Notes: generated by a model from the letters alone, not told the origin. 64,000 nucleotides of DNA from Pseudomonadota bacterium (GCA_021325355.1 JAJPHI010000011.1:124001-188000), one strand, 5' to 3'; counted from the stretch's first letter, positions 1 to 9,680 are shown. Numbers and translations are program-made.

Positions 1-477
1 AGCGAGGAGGCCACGGCTGTCGTCCCCTCGCTCATCCGCCGCCATAAGTATGGGCGCGACCAGTCGCTGAGCCATGCGCTCGCCGAGTGCCTGACCGATC
101 CGTTGCCGCTTGCCGAAAACGGCTACGACCTTGTCCTGCCCGTGCCGCTCCATCCGGAGCGGCTGCGCTGGCGCGGTTTCAACCAGGCGGCCCTGCTCGG
201 CATGGAGGTCGCGCGGCGTCTCGGCAGCAGGCTTGCGGTCAACGTGCTGATGCGCACCCGGGCAACTCCGGCGCAGACCGCCCAGGATCGCCGTCAGCGG
301 CAGCGCAACGTGCACGACGCCTTCCGCGTCGCCCGGCCGGCGGCGGTCGCAAGTCGCCGGGTGCTGCTGGTGGACGACGTGATGACCACCGGGGCCACGG
401 TCGATGAGTGTGCGCGGACCCTGCTCGGCAGCGGCGCGCGCCGCGTCGATGTTCTTGCACTGGCGCGCGCGCTATGA
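1..477 (+). CDS. comF: ComF family phosphoribosyltransferase-like protein (5' end missing)
   Basis: The frame is open from base 1, so the N-terminus lies outside the window. The visible 158 residues are the C-terminal phosphoribosyltransferase domain of the ComF/GntX family. The family landmark LVLPVPLHPERLRWRGFNQA is followed by the PRPP-binding loop VLLVDDVMTTGAT near the end. The N-terminal zinc ribbon of this family would lie upstream and cannot be checked. ComF supports uptake of transforming DNA in competent bacteria, but many non-competent species keep a homologue of unknown role. A comEC gene lies about 3 kb away on the other strand, which fits a DNA-uptake link. The stop overlaps the next start codon (ATGA), so the two are probably co-translated. 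Confidence 0.9.
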   Translation, partial: SEEATAVVPSLIRRHKYGRDQSLSHALAECLTDPLPLAENGYDLVLPVPLHPERLRWRGFNQAALLGMEVARRLGSRLAVNVLMRTRATPAQTAQDRRQRQRNVHDAFRVARPAAVASRRVLLVDDVMTTGATVDECARTLLGSGARRVDVLALARAL

Positions 478-1046
478 GCCTCGTGCGACGCGCATCGTGG
501 GAGAAACGTCATCGCGACGCGGCTCCCGGCCCACCCGAACCCTGCTTGCTCGAGCTGCTGCCGGTGATCCCGCCCGGTCTCGCGCTCGATATAGCTGCCG
601 GTACCGGACGCAACGCGATCGCTCTCGCCCGCGCCGGCTTTCGCGTCGTCGCGGCCGACTACTCGGTCGCGGCGATGCGCACGGTCGGGCGGCTCGCGGC
701 GCTCGAGCATCTGCCGATCTTCCCGCTCATCACCGACCTCGAAGAGTCCTTCCCGTTTCGCCACGCGGTCTTCGACCTCGTCGTCAACATCTCCTACCTC
801 GACCGCCGGCTCGTGCCGCAGTTGAAACGCGCGCTGCGGATCGGTGGCGTGCTGCTGTTCGATACCTTTACGATAGCTCAGCTTCCGCTCGGCCATCCCC
901 ATGATCCGAAGTTCATGCTGCAGCATGACGAACTGCGCGCGATACTTGCCGACATGGAGATGCTTCACTACCGCGAGGGCCTGACGACCTATGCTTCTGG
1001 GCGGCAGGCGTGGCGCGCGACGGCCCTCGCTCGGCGTATCGCGTAA
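474..1046 (+). CDS. Class I SAM-dependent methyltransferase
   Basis: This 190-residue protein starts at the ATG that overlaps the comF stop. An in-frame start further upstream would lie inside comF and is less likely. The SAM-binding motif I is LDIAAGTGRNAIALARAGF at about residues 39-57, and the motif II acidic residue falls in VVAADYS. A later FDLVVNISYLDRR segment matches motif IV of small class I methyltransferases (TehB/UbiE-like fold). The substrate cannot be read from the sequence. It lacks the cysteine-rich pattern of arsenite methyltransferases. It sits between comF and purM with 1 bp before the purM start, so it is probably part of the same transcript. Confidence 0.82.
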   Translation: MSLVRRASWEKRHRDAAPGPPEPCLLELLPVIPPGLALDIAAGTGRNAIALARAGFRVVAADYSVAAMRTVGRLAALEHLPIFPLITDLEESFPFRHAVFDLVVNISYLDRRLVPQLKRALRIGGVLLFDTFTIAQLPLGHPHDPKFMLQHDELRAILADMEMLHYREGLTTYASGRQAWRATALARRIA

Positions 1047-1047
1047 A

Positions 1048-2082
1048 ATGGCGCGCTTAACCTACAAGGCCGCGGGCGTCGATATTGAGCGCAAGGAACG
1101 GCTGGTGCCGATCTTTCGCCGGCTCTCGCGCGCGACGCTGTCAAAACAGGTGCTGGGTGCGATCGGCGGCTTCGGTGCGATGATCGATCTGGACGGCGCC
1201 GCCCGTCTCGCACGACCCGTGCTGGTGGCCGGCGCCGACGGCGTCGGCACCAAGCTCAAGATTGCCTTCGCGACCGGCCGCCATGACAGCGTCGGCATCG
1301 ATTGCGTCGCGATGTGCGTCAACGACATCGTCTGCCATGGCGCGCGCCCGCTGTTTTTTCTTGATTACATCGGTTGCGGCCGTCTCGACGAGGCAACCGC
1401 CATCGCCATCGTTCGGGGGCTTGCCCGCGGATGCAAACTGGCGGGCGCGTCGCTGGTCGGCGGCGAAACGGCGCAGATGCCCGGACTGTACCAGCCCGGC
1501 GAGTACGACCTTGCCGGCTTCGCCGTCGGTATCGTTCCGCGCGATCGCATCCCGCAGCCGGCAACGATGCGTGTCGGCGACGTGCTCGTCGGGCTGGCGT
1601 CGAGCGGATTGCACTCGAACGGCTTCTCACTCGCGCGCAAGGTCCTGCTGGAACGCGGCCGATTGCGCCTCGGCGCGCATCTGGCCGAGCTTGGCTGCAC
1701 GCTCGGCGATGAGCTTCTGCGTCCCACCATCATTTATGTAAAACTCGCCCTCGAACTGTTCGAGCGGTTTGCCATCAAGGGGCTCGCTAACATCACCGGC
1801 GGCGGCATCCCGGAGAACCTCCCGCGCGTGCTGCCGAAGGGATTGCGCGCTACCATCGCACGCGGGAGCTGGCCCGTACCGCCGATCTTTGATCTGATTC
1901 AGCGCCGCGGCAAAATCGATCGCGCCGAGATGGACCGCGCCTTCAACAATGGCATCGGGATGGTTGCCGTGGCCGCGCCCGACCAGGCTGACGCGATCGT
2001 CAGCTTTCTCAAGCGTCGCCGGCAGCCGGCATATATCATCGGCTCCCTGGAACGCGGCGCGCGCGGCGTGACCTACCGATGA
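1048..2082 (+). CDS. purM: Phosphoribosylformylglycinamidine cyclo-ligase
   Basis: PurM closes the imidazole ring of FGAM to AIR using ATP, the fifth step of de novo purine synthesis in the cytosol. The 344-residue length is typical. Landmarks are the start MARLTYKAAGVDIERKER, the segment DGVGTKLKIAF, GIDCVAMCVNDI, the glycine-rich LVGGETAQMPGLY and ITGGGIPENLPRVLP. The ATG at 1048 is preferred to the upstream one at 991 because it begins at the conserved family N-terminus. It overlaps the purN start by 4 bases (ATGA), the usual purM-purN arrangement. Confidence 0.96.
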   Translation: MARLTYKAAGVDIERKERLVPIFRRLSRATLSKQVLGAIGGFGAMIDLDGAARLARPVLVAGADGVGTKLKIAFATGRHDSVGIDCVAMCVNDIVCHGARPLFFLDYIGCGRLDEATAIAIVRGLARGCKLAGASLVGGETAQMPGLYQPGEYDLAGFAVGIVPRDRIPQPATMRVGDVLVGLASSGLHSNGFSLARKVLLERGRLRLGAHLAELGCTLGDELLRPTIIYVKLALELFERFAIKGLANITGGGIPENLPRVLPKGLRATIARGSWPVPPIFDLIQRRGKIDRAEMDRAFNNGIGMVAVAAPDQADAIVSFLKRRRQPAYIIGSLERGARGVTYR

Positions 2083-2741
2083 GCACCGCGGCGCCGGTCA
2101 AACTCGGTGTGCTGATCTCCGGTGAAGGCACCAATCTCCAGGCCATGATCGACGCCGTCGCCAGAGGCGAGCTCTGCGCCGACCTGCGCGTGGTGATTGC
2201 CAACCGCGCCGAGGCCGGCGGACTGCGCCGCGCCGAACGCGCGCGGATCCCCTGCGAGGTTATCAGTCATCGGGACTTCACCACGCGTGAGGACTTCGAT
2301 CGCGCCCTGGTGCGCGCCCTGCAATCGCACGAGGTCGAGCTGGTCGCCTGCGCCGGCTTCATGCGACTGCTGTCGCCGGTGATGCTGCGGGCGTTTCCCA
2401 ACCGGATCCTCAATATTCACCCGGCGCTCTGCCCGGCGTTTCCCGGCGTCGATGCGGTCCGGCAGGCGCTCGCCTATGGTGCCCGCTTCACAGGATGCAC
2501 GGTCTTCTTCGTGACCGAAGGCGTCGATGATGGCCCGGTCATTATCCAGGCGGTCGTCCCGATTCTCCCCGAAGACGACGAGGCGAGCCTGGCCGCGCGC
2601 ATCCACGCCGAGGAGCATCGCATCTATCCCTACGCGATCCGCCTCTACCAGGAGGGTCGGCTGGAGGTGCGCGGGCGCAAGGTCCTGATTCGCGATTATC
2701 CGCCCGCCGCATCCGTTGCCCTAATCAATCCGCGACCGTGA
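2079..2741 (+). CDS. purN: Phosphoribosylglycinamide formyltransferase
   Basis: PurN transfers a formyl group from 10-formyl-THF to GAR, the third step of purine synthesis. The 220 residues show the family start KLGVLISGEGTNLQAMIDA. The catalytic Asn112 and His114 lie in ILNIHPALCPAFPG, and the catalytic Asp of the EGVDDGPVI loop is at about 150-151. The family usually has HPSLLPAF here, so ALCPAF is a small variation. It is translationally coupled to purM upstream. Its stop overlaps the GTG of the downstream glycosyltransferase. Confidence 0.95.
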   Translation: MSTAAPVKLGVLISGEGTNLQAMIDAVARGELCADLRVVIANRAEAGGLRRAERARIPCEVISHRDFTTREDFDRALVRALQSHEVELVACAGFMRLLSPVMLRAFPNRILNIHPALCPAFPGVDAVRQALAYGARFTGCTVFFVTEGVDDGPVIIQAVVPILPEDDEASLAARIHAEEHRIYPYAIRLYQEGRLEVRGRKVLIRDYPPAASVALINPRP

Positions 2742-3421
2742 AACTCGCGATTATCGTGCCGGTGCTCGATGAAGCGCCGGTGATCGCGGCGACCCTGCGC
2801 GCCCTCCGCGCCGCTGACCCCACCGCCACGATCGTCGTGGTCGATGGCGGCAGCCGCGATGGCAGTTGCGCGGTCGCGCGCCCGCTTTGTGATCGCTTGA
2901 TCGAGGCTCCGCGCGGGCGCGCCGTGCAAATGAATGCGGGCGCCGCGACGGCCGCCGGCGCCGACGTTTTCGCCTTCGTCCACGCCGATACCCGCGTGCC
3001 GATCACCTTCGCGCGCGCGATTGAACAGGCTTTAAGCGATCCGCGCGCGGTGGGCGGTCGCTTTGACCTTGACCTCGATGATCCGGCCTGGCGCTACCGG
3101 ATGCTCGCGGCGCTGATCAATCTGCGCTCACGCCTGATGCGCAGCGCAACCGGTGACCAGGCGATATTCGTGCGCCGCGACTCCTTTGTTCGGCTCGGTG
3201 GCTTTCGCGAGATTGACTTGTGCGAGGACGTTGACTTCGTCCGCCGGCTGCGACGCTGCGGCCGTCTCGTGTGCCTGCGGGAGCGAGTGGTCACTTCGGC
3301 GCGGCGATGGCGGCGGGGCGGTTTTCTGCGCACCATCCTGCGCATGTGGATAATCAAGTCCCTGTTTCTTGCCGGCGCGTCGCCCGCCTGGCTGCGGCGC
3401 CATTACGTCGATGCGCGCTAG
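2738..3421 (+). CDS. Family 2 glycosyltransferase, TIGR04283-like
   Basis: This 227-residue protein starts at a GTG overlapping the purN stop. It has a GT-A fold: KLAIIVPVLDEAPVIAATL at the N-terminus, the nucleotide-binding VVVDGGSRDGS, the HADTRVP metal-binding region at about residue 90 and a GDQAIFVRR acceptor-side motif. This pattern fits the TIGR04283 glycosyltransferases named after arsenosugar synthesis. No arsenic genes are seen nearby, so that role is not supported here. No membrane anchor is obvious. Its 3' end overlaps the convergent comEC gene by 4 bases. The sugar donor and acceptor cannot be predicted. Confidence 0.85.
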   Translation: MKLAIIVPVLDEAPVIAATLRALRAADPTATIVVVDGGSRDGSCAVARPLCDRLIEAPRGRAVQMNAGAATAAGADVFAFVHADTRVPITFARAIEQALSDPRAVGGRFDLDLDDPAWRYRMLAALINLRSRLMRSATGDQAIFVRRDSFVRLGGFREIDLCEDVDFVRRLRRCGRLVCLRERVVTSARRWRRGGFLRTILRMWIIKSLFLAGASPAWLRRHYVDAR

Positions 3422-6039
3422 CGGACCGATCGCGGCAAAGCCACCCGGCCGTTGCGGTAGCTCGTCACCGTGATCGTCGTCGGACTGGCCTCGACGCTGA
3501 TGGCGCCGTCTTCGTCGGTGCGCAGCACCGTGGCATGCGCCGCGCGATAGCGCGCAATGACTTCCGCGGCCGGGAAGTGAAAGCGATTGTGATAACCCAG
3601 CGAAATGACCGCCAGCGCCGGACTGACCGCCGCCACAAACGCCGCGCTCGACGAGGTATGGCTGCCGTGATGCGGCACCTTGAGCACCGCCGCGCGCAGA
3701 TTCGCTCCGGCGGCGATAAGCTCGCGTTCGCCCTTCGCTTCGAGGTCGCCCGCAAAGAGAATCGACGACGCCCCGTAGTCGAGCCGCACCACCATCGAGG
3801 AGTTGTTTTCCTTGAGCTCGGCCATCGTCGCGAGTGGTCCGAGGCATCGCAGCAGCACGCCACCGATAGCCGTCGGCGGATGCGCCGCATTGCAGGTCGC
3901 GCTTGCCGTCGGCGCGCGCCGCAGCGCGTCGAGCAGAACCCCGTACGTGATATCCGGGCTTTCGACGCCGCTGGTCCAGAAGGCGCCGACTCTGAAATTG
4001 CGCACGATATAGATCAATCCGCCGTAGTGATCGCGATCCGGATGGCTCAGCAGCACGTAATCCACCTGCATGATCTTTTGCGACCACAGATAAGGCGCGA
4101 CGATCCGCTCGCCCGGATCGAACGCGCCGCCGAACGCGCCGCCCCCATCGATCAGCATCACGCGCGATCCCGGGAAGCGCACCACCGCGGCGTCACCTTC
4201 GCCGACCGCGAGAAAGGTGATGCGCAGGTCAGGGCACAGATAGCGCTGCTGCAGCCAGTAGGCGACGTCGATCGCGAGCGCAACGCTCAGCGCGGCGCCA
4301 CACCACCGGCGCAACCCTGCTCTCGATGACGTCGTTGAAGAGCGCTCCAGCCGTCCGACTTGCGCAAGGATGCCTGCCCCCGCTAGCGGCGCGGTCAGCC
4401 AAAGCAGCAGCAAGCCGTAGATGATCACCAGCTCGAGCGGAGTCGGCGTAAAAATCCGATACCATGCCAGCGGCCAGTGCCTGAACCAGACCGCGAGCCG
4501 CGTCCCCAGCCCGGCGAGTCGACCCGCCCCGATCAGAATCGGCGCGGCTATCCGCTCCGAGACCAGGCTTATCGCGCTCGCCAGCAGGCCCAGAACGACC
4601 GACCCGAAGCCCATGATCGGCACCACCACGGCGTTGGCCACGATGCCGACCAGGGAGAACTGATTAAAATGGAACGCGGTCAGCGGCGCAGTTCCCAGCG
4701 CCGCCCAGAACGACACCGCGATATATCCGGCGATCGTCTCCGCCCACAGATTAAGACGCGAACGCGGCAGATCCACGGCGAAGGGATTGGCGTAATGCCA
4801 TCGCCACCAGGCCGCGAACCGACCCATCCCGAGCAGGATGAACAGGACCGAGGCGAACGAAAGCTGAAAGCCGATATCCGCCGTCGATCCGGGCAAGGCA
4901 ATGATCAGCACCAGCGCGGCCAGCGCGAGGCTGGAAACCAGCTCGCGCGAGCGATCCAGCGCGATCGCCAGCGCATAACTGAGCACCATCACGAGAGCGC
5001 GGATGGTCGAGACGCGATGGCCCGCGATGGCGGCATAGGCGCACACCGCGATTACGCTCGCCAGCGCGGCGACCTTGTTGGCGTAGCCCCGAATCATCAG
5101 CGCCGGCGCGCCGAAGCCAATCAGTAGACGCACGCAAAAGAACGCGGTCGCGAAGACCAGGCCCAGATGCAGCCCGGATATGACCAGCAGATGGGCCATG
5201 CCGGTCAGCGCAAAGTCGTCGCGCAGTTGCTCGCCGATCCCACCGCGATCGCCGATAATCAGCGCGCGCATCTCGACGTTCTCCGGATAGGTCAGGTGCG
5301 CGTCGATAAAATGCGCAATATGCTCGCGGACCGCCTCGACCCGCACCGCAATCGGAAACGGCCGCTGCCCGATAAGCTCATAAGGATGCGGCGCCGATCG
5401 CGTGGCGCGCACGAACATCGACGCGTCGATCCCCTGCCGCAAAAGCCATCCGCGATAATCGAACTCGCCCGGATTGCCGTCGTTGCGCGGAAAGCGCAGC
5501 CGCGCGGTTACCCGCAGCTCGTCGCCGATGCGCAAAGGAAAGCTCTCGGCGAGGGAAACGCGAATATGGCCGTCGGTCGGGCTCAAAGCTTCCCCCGCCA
5601 GACCGGCGCGCTCCACTCTGAGGCTCAGGCGAAGGCCCGCGCGCTCCTCTTCGATCCGCTCCGGCGCCTGATCGAGGTACCCCTCAACCGTCACCGTCGA
5701 ACCATCCGCGAAACGCCCGAGACTCCGCGCGCCGCCGGCAGGATTCAGCAGCTCATACACCGGGCTGGTGGCCGCCGCGGCCAGTGCCAGCAAGGCCAGC
5801 AGAACGCCCTCGCGCCGATAGTTCCATAGCATCAGCGCGACGGCCGCGAGCCCCACCGTCGCCGCGCTCCCTGGCGGCGCATGGAAGTGACAGTTGCCCG
5901 CAGCGTCGCCGATAAGCAGCGCCGCCGTGACCGTGTAAAGCGGGGGCGCGTCAGCGACGATCGCGAGCGCCCACGCATATAGCTGGCTCGCCTGGAGAAC
6001 GAGCGGCGCCGCCCGCCAGCCGCTCCTCTCGGCCGGCAC
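3418..6039 (-). CDS. comEC: DNA internalization competence protein ComEC/Rec2
   Basis: ComEC forms the inner-membrane channel that takes up single-stranded DNA during transformation. The 873 residues have the full layout: an N-terminal membrane segment and soluble DUF4131 OB-fold region (about 110-240), and a central polytopic competence domain (about 265-560) with LLVISGLHLGLVFATAFF. A C-terminal metallo-beta-lactamase-like domain carries FLAVGEGDAAVVRFPGS, LLSHPDRDHYGG and KVPHHGSHTSSS. The metal-ligand motif reads HPDRDH where metallo-beta-lactamases have HxHxDH. The start is GTG. It is convergent with the glycosyltransferase and separate from comF, which is also in this window. Confidence 0.95.
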   Translation of the reverse strand: MPAERSGWRAAPLVLQASQLYAWALAIVADAPPLYTVTAALLIGDAAGNCHFHAPPGSAATVGLAAVALMLWNYRREGVLLALLALAAAATSPVYELLNPAGGARSLGRFADGSTVTVEGYLDQAPERIEEERAGLRLSLRVERAGLAGEALSPTDGHIRVSLAESFPLRIGDELRVTARLRFPRNDGNPGEFDYRGWLLRQGIDASMFVRATRSAPHPYELIGQRPFPIAVRVEAVREHIAHFIDAHLTYPENVEMRALIIGDRGGIGEQLRDDFALTGMAHLLVISGLHLGLVFATAFFCVRLLIGFGAPALMIRGYANKVAALASVIAVCAYAAIAGHRVSTIRALVMVLSYALAIALDRSRELVSSLALAALVLIIALPGSTADIGFQLSFASVLFILLGMGRFAAWWRWHYANPFAVDLPRSRLNLWAETIAGYIAVSFWAALGTAPLTAFHFNQFSLVGIVANAVVVPIMGFGSVVLGLLASAISLVSERIAAPILIGAGRLAGLGTRLAVWFRHWPLAWYRIFTPTPLELVIIYGLLLLWLTAPLAGAGILAQVGRLERSSTTSSRAGLRRWCGAALSVALAIDVAYWLQQRYLCPDLRITFLAVGEGDAAVVRFPGSRVMLIDGGGAFGGAFDPGERIVAPYLWSQKIMQVDYVLLSHPDRDHYGGLIYIVRNFRVGAFWTSGVESPDITYGVLLDALRRAPTASATCNAAHPPTAIGGVLLRCLGPLATMAELKENNSSMVVRLDYGASSILFAGDLEAKGERELIAAGANLRAAVLKVPHHGSHTSSSAAFVAAVSPALAVISLGYHNRFHFPAAEVIARYRAAHATVLRTDEDGAISVEASPTTITVTSYRNGRVALPRSVR

Positions 6040-6081
6040 CGTCTGCGCTAGCGCATCTGTCTGCAGATCGGACCGGATAGC

Positions 6082-6957
6082 TTATCCGAAGAATCCCGTC
6101 AGATGGGCCACCGTTTCGTCGGGACGCTCCTCCGGGATGAAATGGCCGCAGTCGATAGCGACTCCCTGCACGTCAACCGCCCAGGTCTTCCATACTTCGA
6201 GCATCCCCTGGCCGCGATTCGGGCGGCCGCGCGCGCCCCACAACGCGAGCATCGGCGCTGCAATTCTGGTCCCGGCCTTGCGATCGGCTTCGTCGTACTC
6301 GCAATCGCAACTGATGCCGGCGCGGTAGTCCTCGCACGAGGCATGGATCACCTCCGGGTTGCGAAAAGCCTCGCGATACGCCGCCATCGCTGCGGTGGTA
6401 AAGGCGTCGGCGCTCCCCGCCCATCCCTGCATGCAGTAGTCAAGGAAGTAGTCCGGATCTTTGCCAATCAGGGTTTCCGGAAAGGGTGCTGGCTGCGCGA
6501 GGAAATACCAATGATACGCCGCGCGGGCCGTATGGCGATTCAGACGCTCGAACTGCTCGATGGTCGGGATGATATCCAGCACCGCCAGCCGACGGACGCG
6601 CGCCGGATGGTCGAGCGCGAGCCGATAGCTGACGCGGCCGCCGCGATCATGCCCTGCCAGATCGAAGCGGTCGAAGCCGAGCCGCCCCATCACCTCGACC
6701 ATATCCTGCGCCATTACGCGCTTCGAGTAGGCGAGATGCCGCTCATCGCTGGCCGGCTTGCTGCTCGCGCCGTAACCGCGCAGGTCCGGCAGCACGACCG
6801 TGAACCGCTCCGCGAGTCGCGGCGCGACTTTGTGCCACATCACATGCGTCTGCGGATAGCCATGCAGGAGCAGAAGCGGCGGTCCCTTGCCGGCCACGGC
6901 GACGGCGATTTCGGCGCCCGCCGTGACGATCCTTTTATGATCGAAGCCTTCGAGCAT
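6082..6957 (-). CDS. Alpha/beta hydrolase, predicted haloacetate (fluoroacetate) dehalogenase
   Basis: The 291-residue alpha/beta hydrolase carries the residue set known from fluoroacetate dehalogenases. The nucleophile Asp104 with Arg105 and Arg108 is in GHDRGGR, Asp128 in LDIIPT, the halide-pocket His149 and Trp150 in HWYFLAQPAPFPETLIG, Tyr211 in EDYRAG and the catalytic His272 in CGHFIPEERPDE. In the characterised enzyme these correspond to Asp110, Arg111, Arg114, Asp134, His155, Trp156, Tyr219 and His280, with nearly constant spacing. Such enzymes displace halide from haloacetates to give glycolate. It stands alone, tail to tail with the ThDP gene. Substrate preference is inferred. An epoxide hydrolase is less likely because Arg105/Arg108 and His149/Trp150 are present. 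Confidence 0.85.
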   Translation of the reverse strand: MLEGFDHKRIVTAGAEIAVAVAGKGPPLLLLHGYPQTHVMWHKVAPRLAERFTVVLPDLRGYGASSKPASDERHLAYSKRVMAQDMVEVMGRLGFDRFDLAGHDRGGRVSYRLALDHPARVRRLAVLDIIPTIEQFERLNRHTARAAYHWYFLAQPAPFPETLIGKDPDYFLDYCMQGWAGSADAFTTAAMAAYREAFRNPEVIHASCEDYRAGISCDCEYDEADRKAGTRIAAPMLALWGARGRPNRGQGMLEVWKTWAVDVQGVAIDCGHFIPEERPDETVAHLTGFFG

Positions 6958-6999
6958 CTGTGCGCGTCCTGAACTCTATCGCTAGCGTTCTGCTAACAG

Positions 7000-8784
7000 C
7001 TAGTCAATTTTTCGCTTCCCGTAATAGGGCAGCATGGTTTCGCCCGACTTGTTCTCCTCGACGGCCGCCTCGCCCGCCTTCGCCGCGGTTTTCGGCGGTC
7101 GCCCGCCGCTGAACGCGCTGTACATCGCGAGCGTGCCGGGCTCGATTACGCCGGGATCGGTCATGATATTCACGCAGGCGGCGCGTCCGCTGTTGAAGGC
7201 CCGCCGCAGCGCCGGCGCGATCTGTTCGGCCTTCTCGACGAATTCGCCATGCGCGCCCAGCCCTTCGGCCGCGCGTTCATAATGGACCACGCCAAGCTCC
7301 GTCGCGATCGCGTTGCCGGGACCCCACGCCAGATCCTGTCCGTGCTTGGACATGCCCCACTGCATGTCGTTGTTGATAATCACCGTCACCGGCAGGTTGT
7401 GGCGCACCGCGGTATCGAATTCCGCGAAATTGAGCCCCACCGAGCCGTCGCCGATCACGCAAACCACCTGGCGCGTCGGATGCGCCGTCTTGGCCGCCAG
7501 CGCGAAGGGGATGCCGATCCCGAGACAGCCGAGGTAACCGTGGCTCAGGAAGCATCCGGGCTGGCGCGCGCGAAAGGCGTTGGCCATCCAGGCGGCGGTC
7601 TCGCCGCCGTCGGCGGCGACGATCGCGTCGGGCGCCAGCGCCTGGACGACTTCACGCGCCATCCGCGCCGGATGGATCGGCCGTTCGGTCTTCATGGCGT
7701 CGTCCCATTTTGATCTTTGGCCGGCGCGCATCGCCGTCAGTTGCTCGATCCACGCCTGATGGTCGTTGAACTTATGCCCGCGCGCGGCCGCAATAGCCTG
7801 GCGCAGAAACTCGCCGCAGTCCGCCACGATCCCCAACTCGATACTGCGTCCGCGTCCGATCTCCTCCGGTTCGATATCGACCTGGATCACCCGCGCGTCT
7901 GACGGAATCAGGCTGTTGCGACCCCCAGTCTGCAGCCCGATTCGGGTACCCAGCAGGATAACCAGATCGGCGCTGCGATTGCCGCGTCGCTGATGGGCCG
8001 CGGGATGGATCGCGCCGAACGCCCCGAAACACAGCGGATGCTCCTCCGAGATTGACCCGCGCGCCTTCGCGTTGGCCATTACCGGCGTATGGGTCAGCTC
8101 CGCAAACTCGGTCAGCGCCTGCGCCGCCTGTGCGAACCAGACGCCGCCACCCGCAAGGATCGCCGGACGCTCGGCCTCGCTCAGCCATTCAAGCGCCTGC
8201 TTCAGCGCCGCCGCACTCGGCCCCGCTGGCGCCTTCGGCCGATAGTTCTGCGGAAACGGCACCTTCTCTTCCTCGGCCCGCGCAAACAGCACATCGATGG
8301 GAATTTCGAGGAAGACCGGTCCGGGACGACCCGAGGTCGCCTGCCGAAACGCCATCGCGACGAATTCGGGGATCCGCTCGACGTGGGTGACCGAATGCGC
8401 CCATTTGGTTATCGGTCGCATCAGCGCGACCTGGTCAATCCCGCCCTGCAAGGGCAGCAGTTCATCGTCGAGCAGCGGACTGCGTCCACCGATAAGAATC
8501 ATCGGAATCGCGTCGAGGTAGGCGTTCGCCACCCCCGTGACGGCGTCGGTGACGCCGGGTCCGGCCGTGACCATCGCCACCCCGGGACGCCCCGTGGCGC
8601 GCGCCCAGCCGTCGGCCATATGGGCCGCCGCCTGTTCATGGCGGGTATCGATGACGCGCAGGCCATGCTCGCGGCAGGCGCCGAAAATCGCGTCGAGATG
8701 GCCGCCATGCAGCGCAAAGACATTGTGCACTTCCTCGCGTTCCAGCGCTCGCACCACCATTTCACCGCCATTGATTCGCGCCAT
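7000..8784 (-). CDS. Thiamine diphosphate-dependent enzyme, acetolactate synthase-like
   Basis: The 594-residue protein has the three ThDP-enzyme domains. The N-terminal PYR domain has catalytic Glu50 in [17 protein letters not shown], the middle domain has [14 protein letters not shown], and the C-terminal PP domain has the ThDP/Mg motif [16 protein letters not shown] with NN at about 445-472. It resembles acetolactate synthase large subunits, oxalyl-CoA decarboxylases and 2-hydroxyacyl-CoA lyases, and I cannot choose among them. No regulatory small subunit follows. The ATG at 8784 is chosen because GGAGAAGG lies just upstream and the PYR domain begins there. It is divergent from the SDR gene. 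Confidence 0.85.
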   Translation of the reverse strand: MARINGGEMVVRALEREEVHNVFALHGGHLDAIFGACREHGLRVIDTRHEQAAAHMADGWARATGRPGVAMVTAGPGVTDAVTGVANAYLDAIPMILIGGRSPLLDDELLPLQGGIDQVALMRPITKWAHSVTHVERIPEFVAMAFRQATSGRPGPVFLEIPIDVLFARAEEEKVPFPQNYRPKAPAGPSAAALKQALEWLSEAERPAILAGGGVWFAQAAQALTEFAELTHTPVMANAKARGSISEEHPLCFGAFGAIHPAAHQRRGNRSADLVILLGTRIGLQTGGRNSLIPSDARVIQVDIEPEEIGRGRSIELGIVADCGEFLRQAIAAARGHKFNDHQAWIEQLTAMRAGQRSKWDDAMKTERPIHPARMAREVVQALAPDAIVAADGGETAAWMANAFRARQPGCFLSHGYLGCLGIGIPFALAAKTAHPTRQVVCVIGDGSVGLNFAEFDTAVRHNLPVTVIINNDMQWGMSKHGQDLAWGPGNAIATELGVVHYERAAEGLGAHGEFVEKAEQIAPALRRAFNSGRAACVNIMTDPGVIEPGTLAMYSAFSGGRPPKTAAKAGEAAVEENKSGETMLPYYGKRKID

Positions 8785-8850
8785 AACCACCTTCTCCCCG
8801 GTTTTGCGATGAGCTCGCGGCAAACGCCCGTGCGAAGTTTCCGCGCGCCT

Positions 8851-8880
8851 TTGACGCTTCCTTAGCGCATTGTGTAGGTT
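8851..8880 (+). promoter_or_regulatory. Candidate sigma70-type promoter for the SDR gene
   Basis: A TTGACG hexamer (8851-8856) is followed after 18 bases by TAGGTT (8875-8880). This lies 39 bases before the SDR start, which has a strong ribosome site, AAGGAGGAA. The 134-bp divergent gap must also hold the promoter of the minus-strand ThDP gene. Confidence 0.4.
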
Positions 8881-8918
8881 CCTCTCAATCGGCCGACAGT
8901 CGGCGCCAAGGAGGAACC

Positions 8919-9680
8919 ATGGCGGGAACGCTCGAGGGCAAGGTCTCATTGATTACTGGTGCCGGATCGGGAATCGGCCGCGCCACGGCGCGCGTCTTTG
9001 CGCGCGAAGGGGCGCGACTCGTGCTGGCTGACGTGGCGGAAGCCGGCGGCCAGGAAACCCTCGCGATGGTCAGGGAAGCGGGCGCCGACGCTATCTTCGT
9101 CCGATGCGACTGTGCCGTCGAGGCCGACGTTAACGCCACCGTCGTCGCCGCCGTCACCAGGTTCGGCCGGCTCGACTGCGCCTTCAACAACGCCGGCATC
9201 GGCGGCGCCGCCAAGCTGACCCATGAGTACAGCCTCGCCGATTGGAACCGCGTGATTGCCGTCAACCTCACCGGCGTATGGCTCTGTATGCGCGCCGAGA
9301 TCGAGCAGATGCTCAAGCAGGGCAGTGGGGTGATCGTCAATACGTCGTCGATCATGGGACTAACCGGCGCGATCCGCGTGCCCGCCTATACCGCCGCCAA
9401 GCACGGCGTTGCAGGATTGACCAAGGCGGCTGCGCTCGAATACGCCCGGCACGGCATCCGGGTTAACGCGGTCTGTCCCGCGCCGATCTACACCCCGCTC
9501 CTGCAGCAAGGCTTCGCCCGCAGACCCGATATCGAAGAGCGCTATATTCGCTCGGAACCCATGAAACGCCTCGGCCAGCCCGAAGAGGTGGCCGAGGCCG
9601 TGGCGTGGCTCTGCTCGGACAAGGCCTCATATGTGACGGGCGTGCCGTTCCCGGTTGACGGCGGTTACATGGCCCAGTAG
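8919..9680 (+). CDS. SDR family NAD(P)-dependent oxidoreductase
   Basis: This is a 253-residue classical short-chain dehydrogenase/reductase. The cofactor motif TGAGSGIG is near residue 14, NNAG near residue 90, the catalytic Ser lies in NTSSIMG, and Tyr and Lys in the YTAAKHG motif. The C-terminal PVDGGYMAQ matches the family end. Asp in VLADVAE after beta-2 favours NAD over NADP. The substrate (an alcohol or ketone, possibly a hydroxyacyl compound) cannot be deduced. The gene has its own promoter and ribosome site and is followed by a hairpin, so it is probably monocistronic. Confidence 0.9.
   Translation: MAGTLEGKVSLITGAGSGIGRATARVFAREGARLVLADVAEAGGQETLAMVREAGADAIFVRCDCAVEADVNATVVAAVTRFGRLDCAFNNAGIGGAAKLTHEYSLADWNRVIAVNLTGVWLCMRAEIEQMLKQGSGVIVNTSSIMGLTGAIRVPAYTAAKHGVAGLTKAAALEYARHGIRVNAVCPAPIYTPLLQQGFARRPDIEERYIRSEPMKRLGQPEEVAEAVAWLCSDKASYVTGVPFPVDGGYMAQ

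Noticed and set aside
2738-3421. Arsenosugar synthesis locus
   Set aside because: The glycosyltransferase is of the TIGR04283 type, but no arsM or arsS genes are nearby and the adjacent methyltransferase lacks the cysteine pattern.
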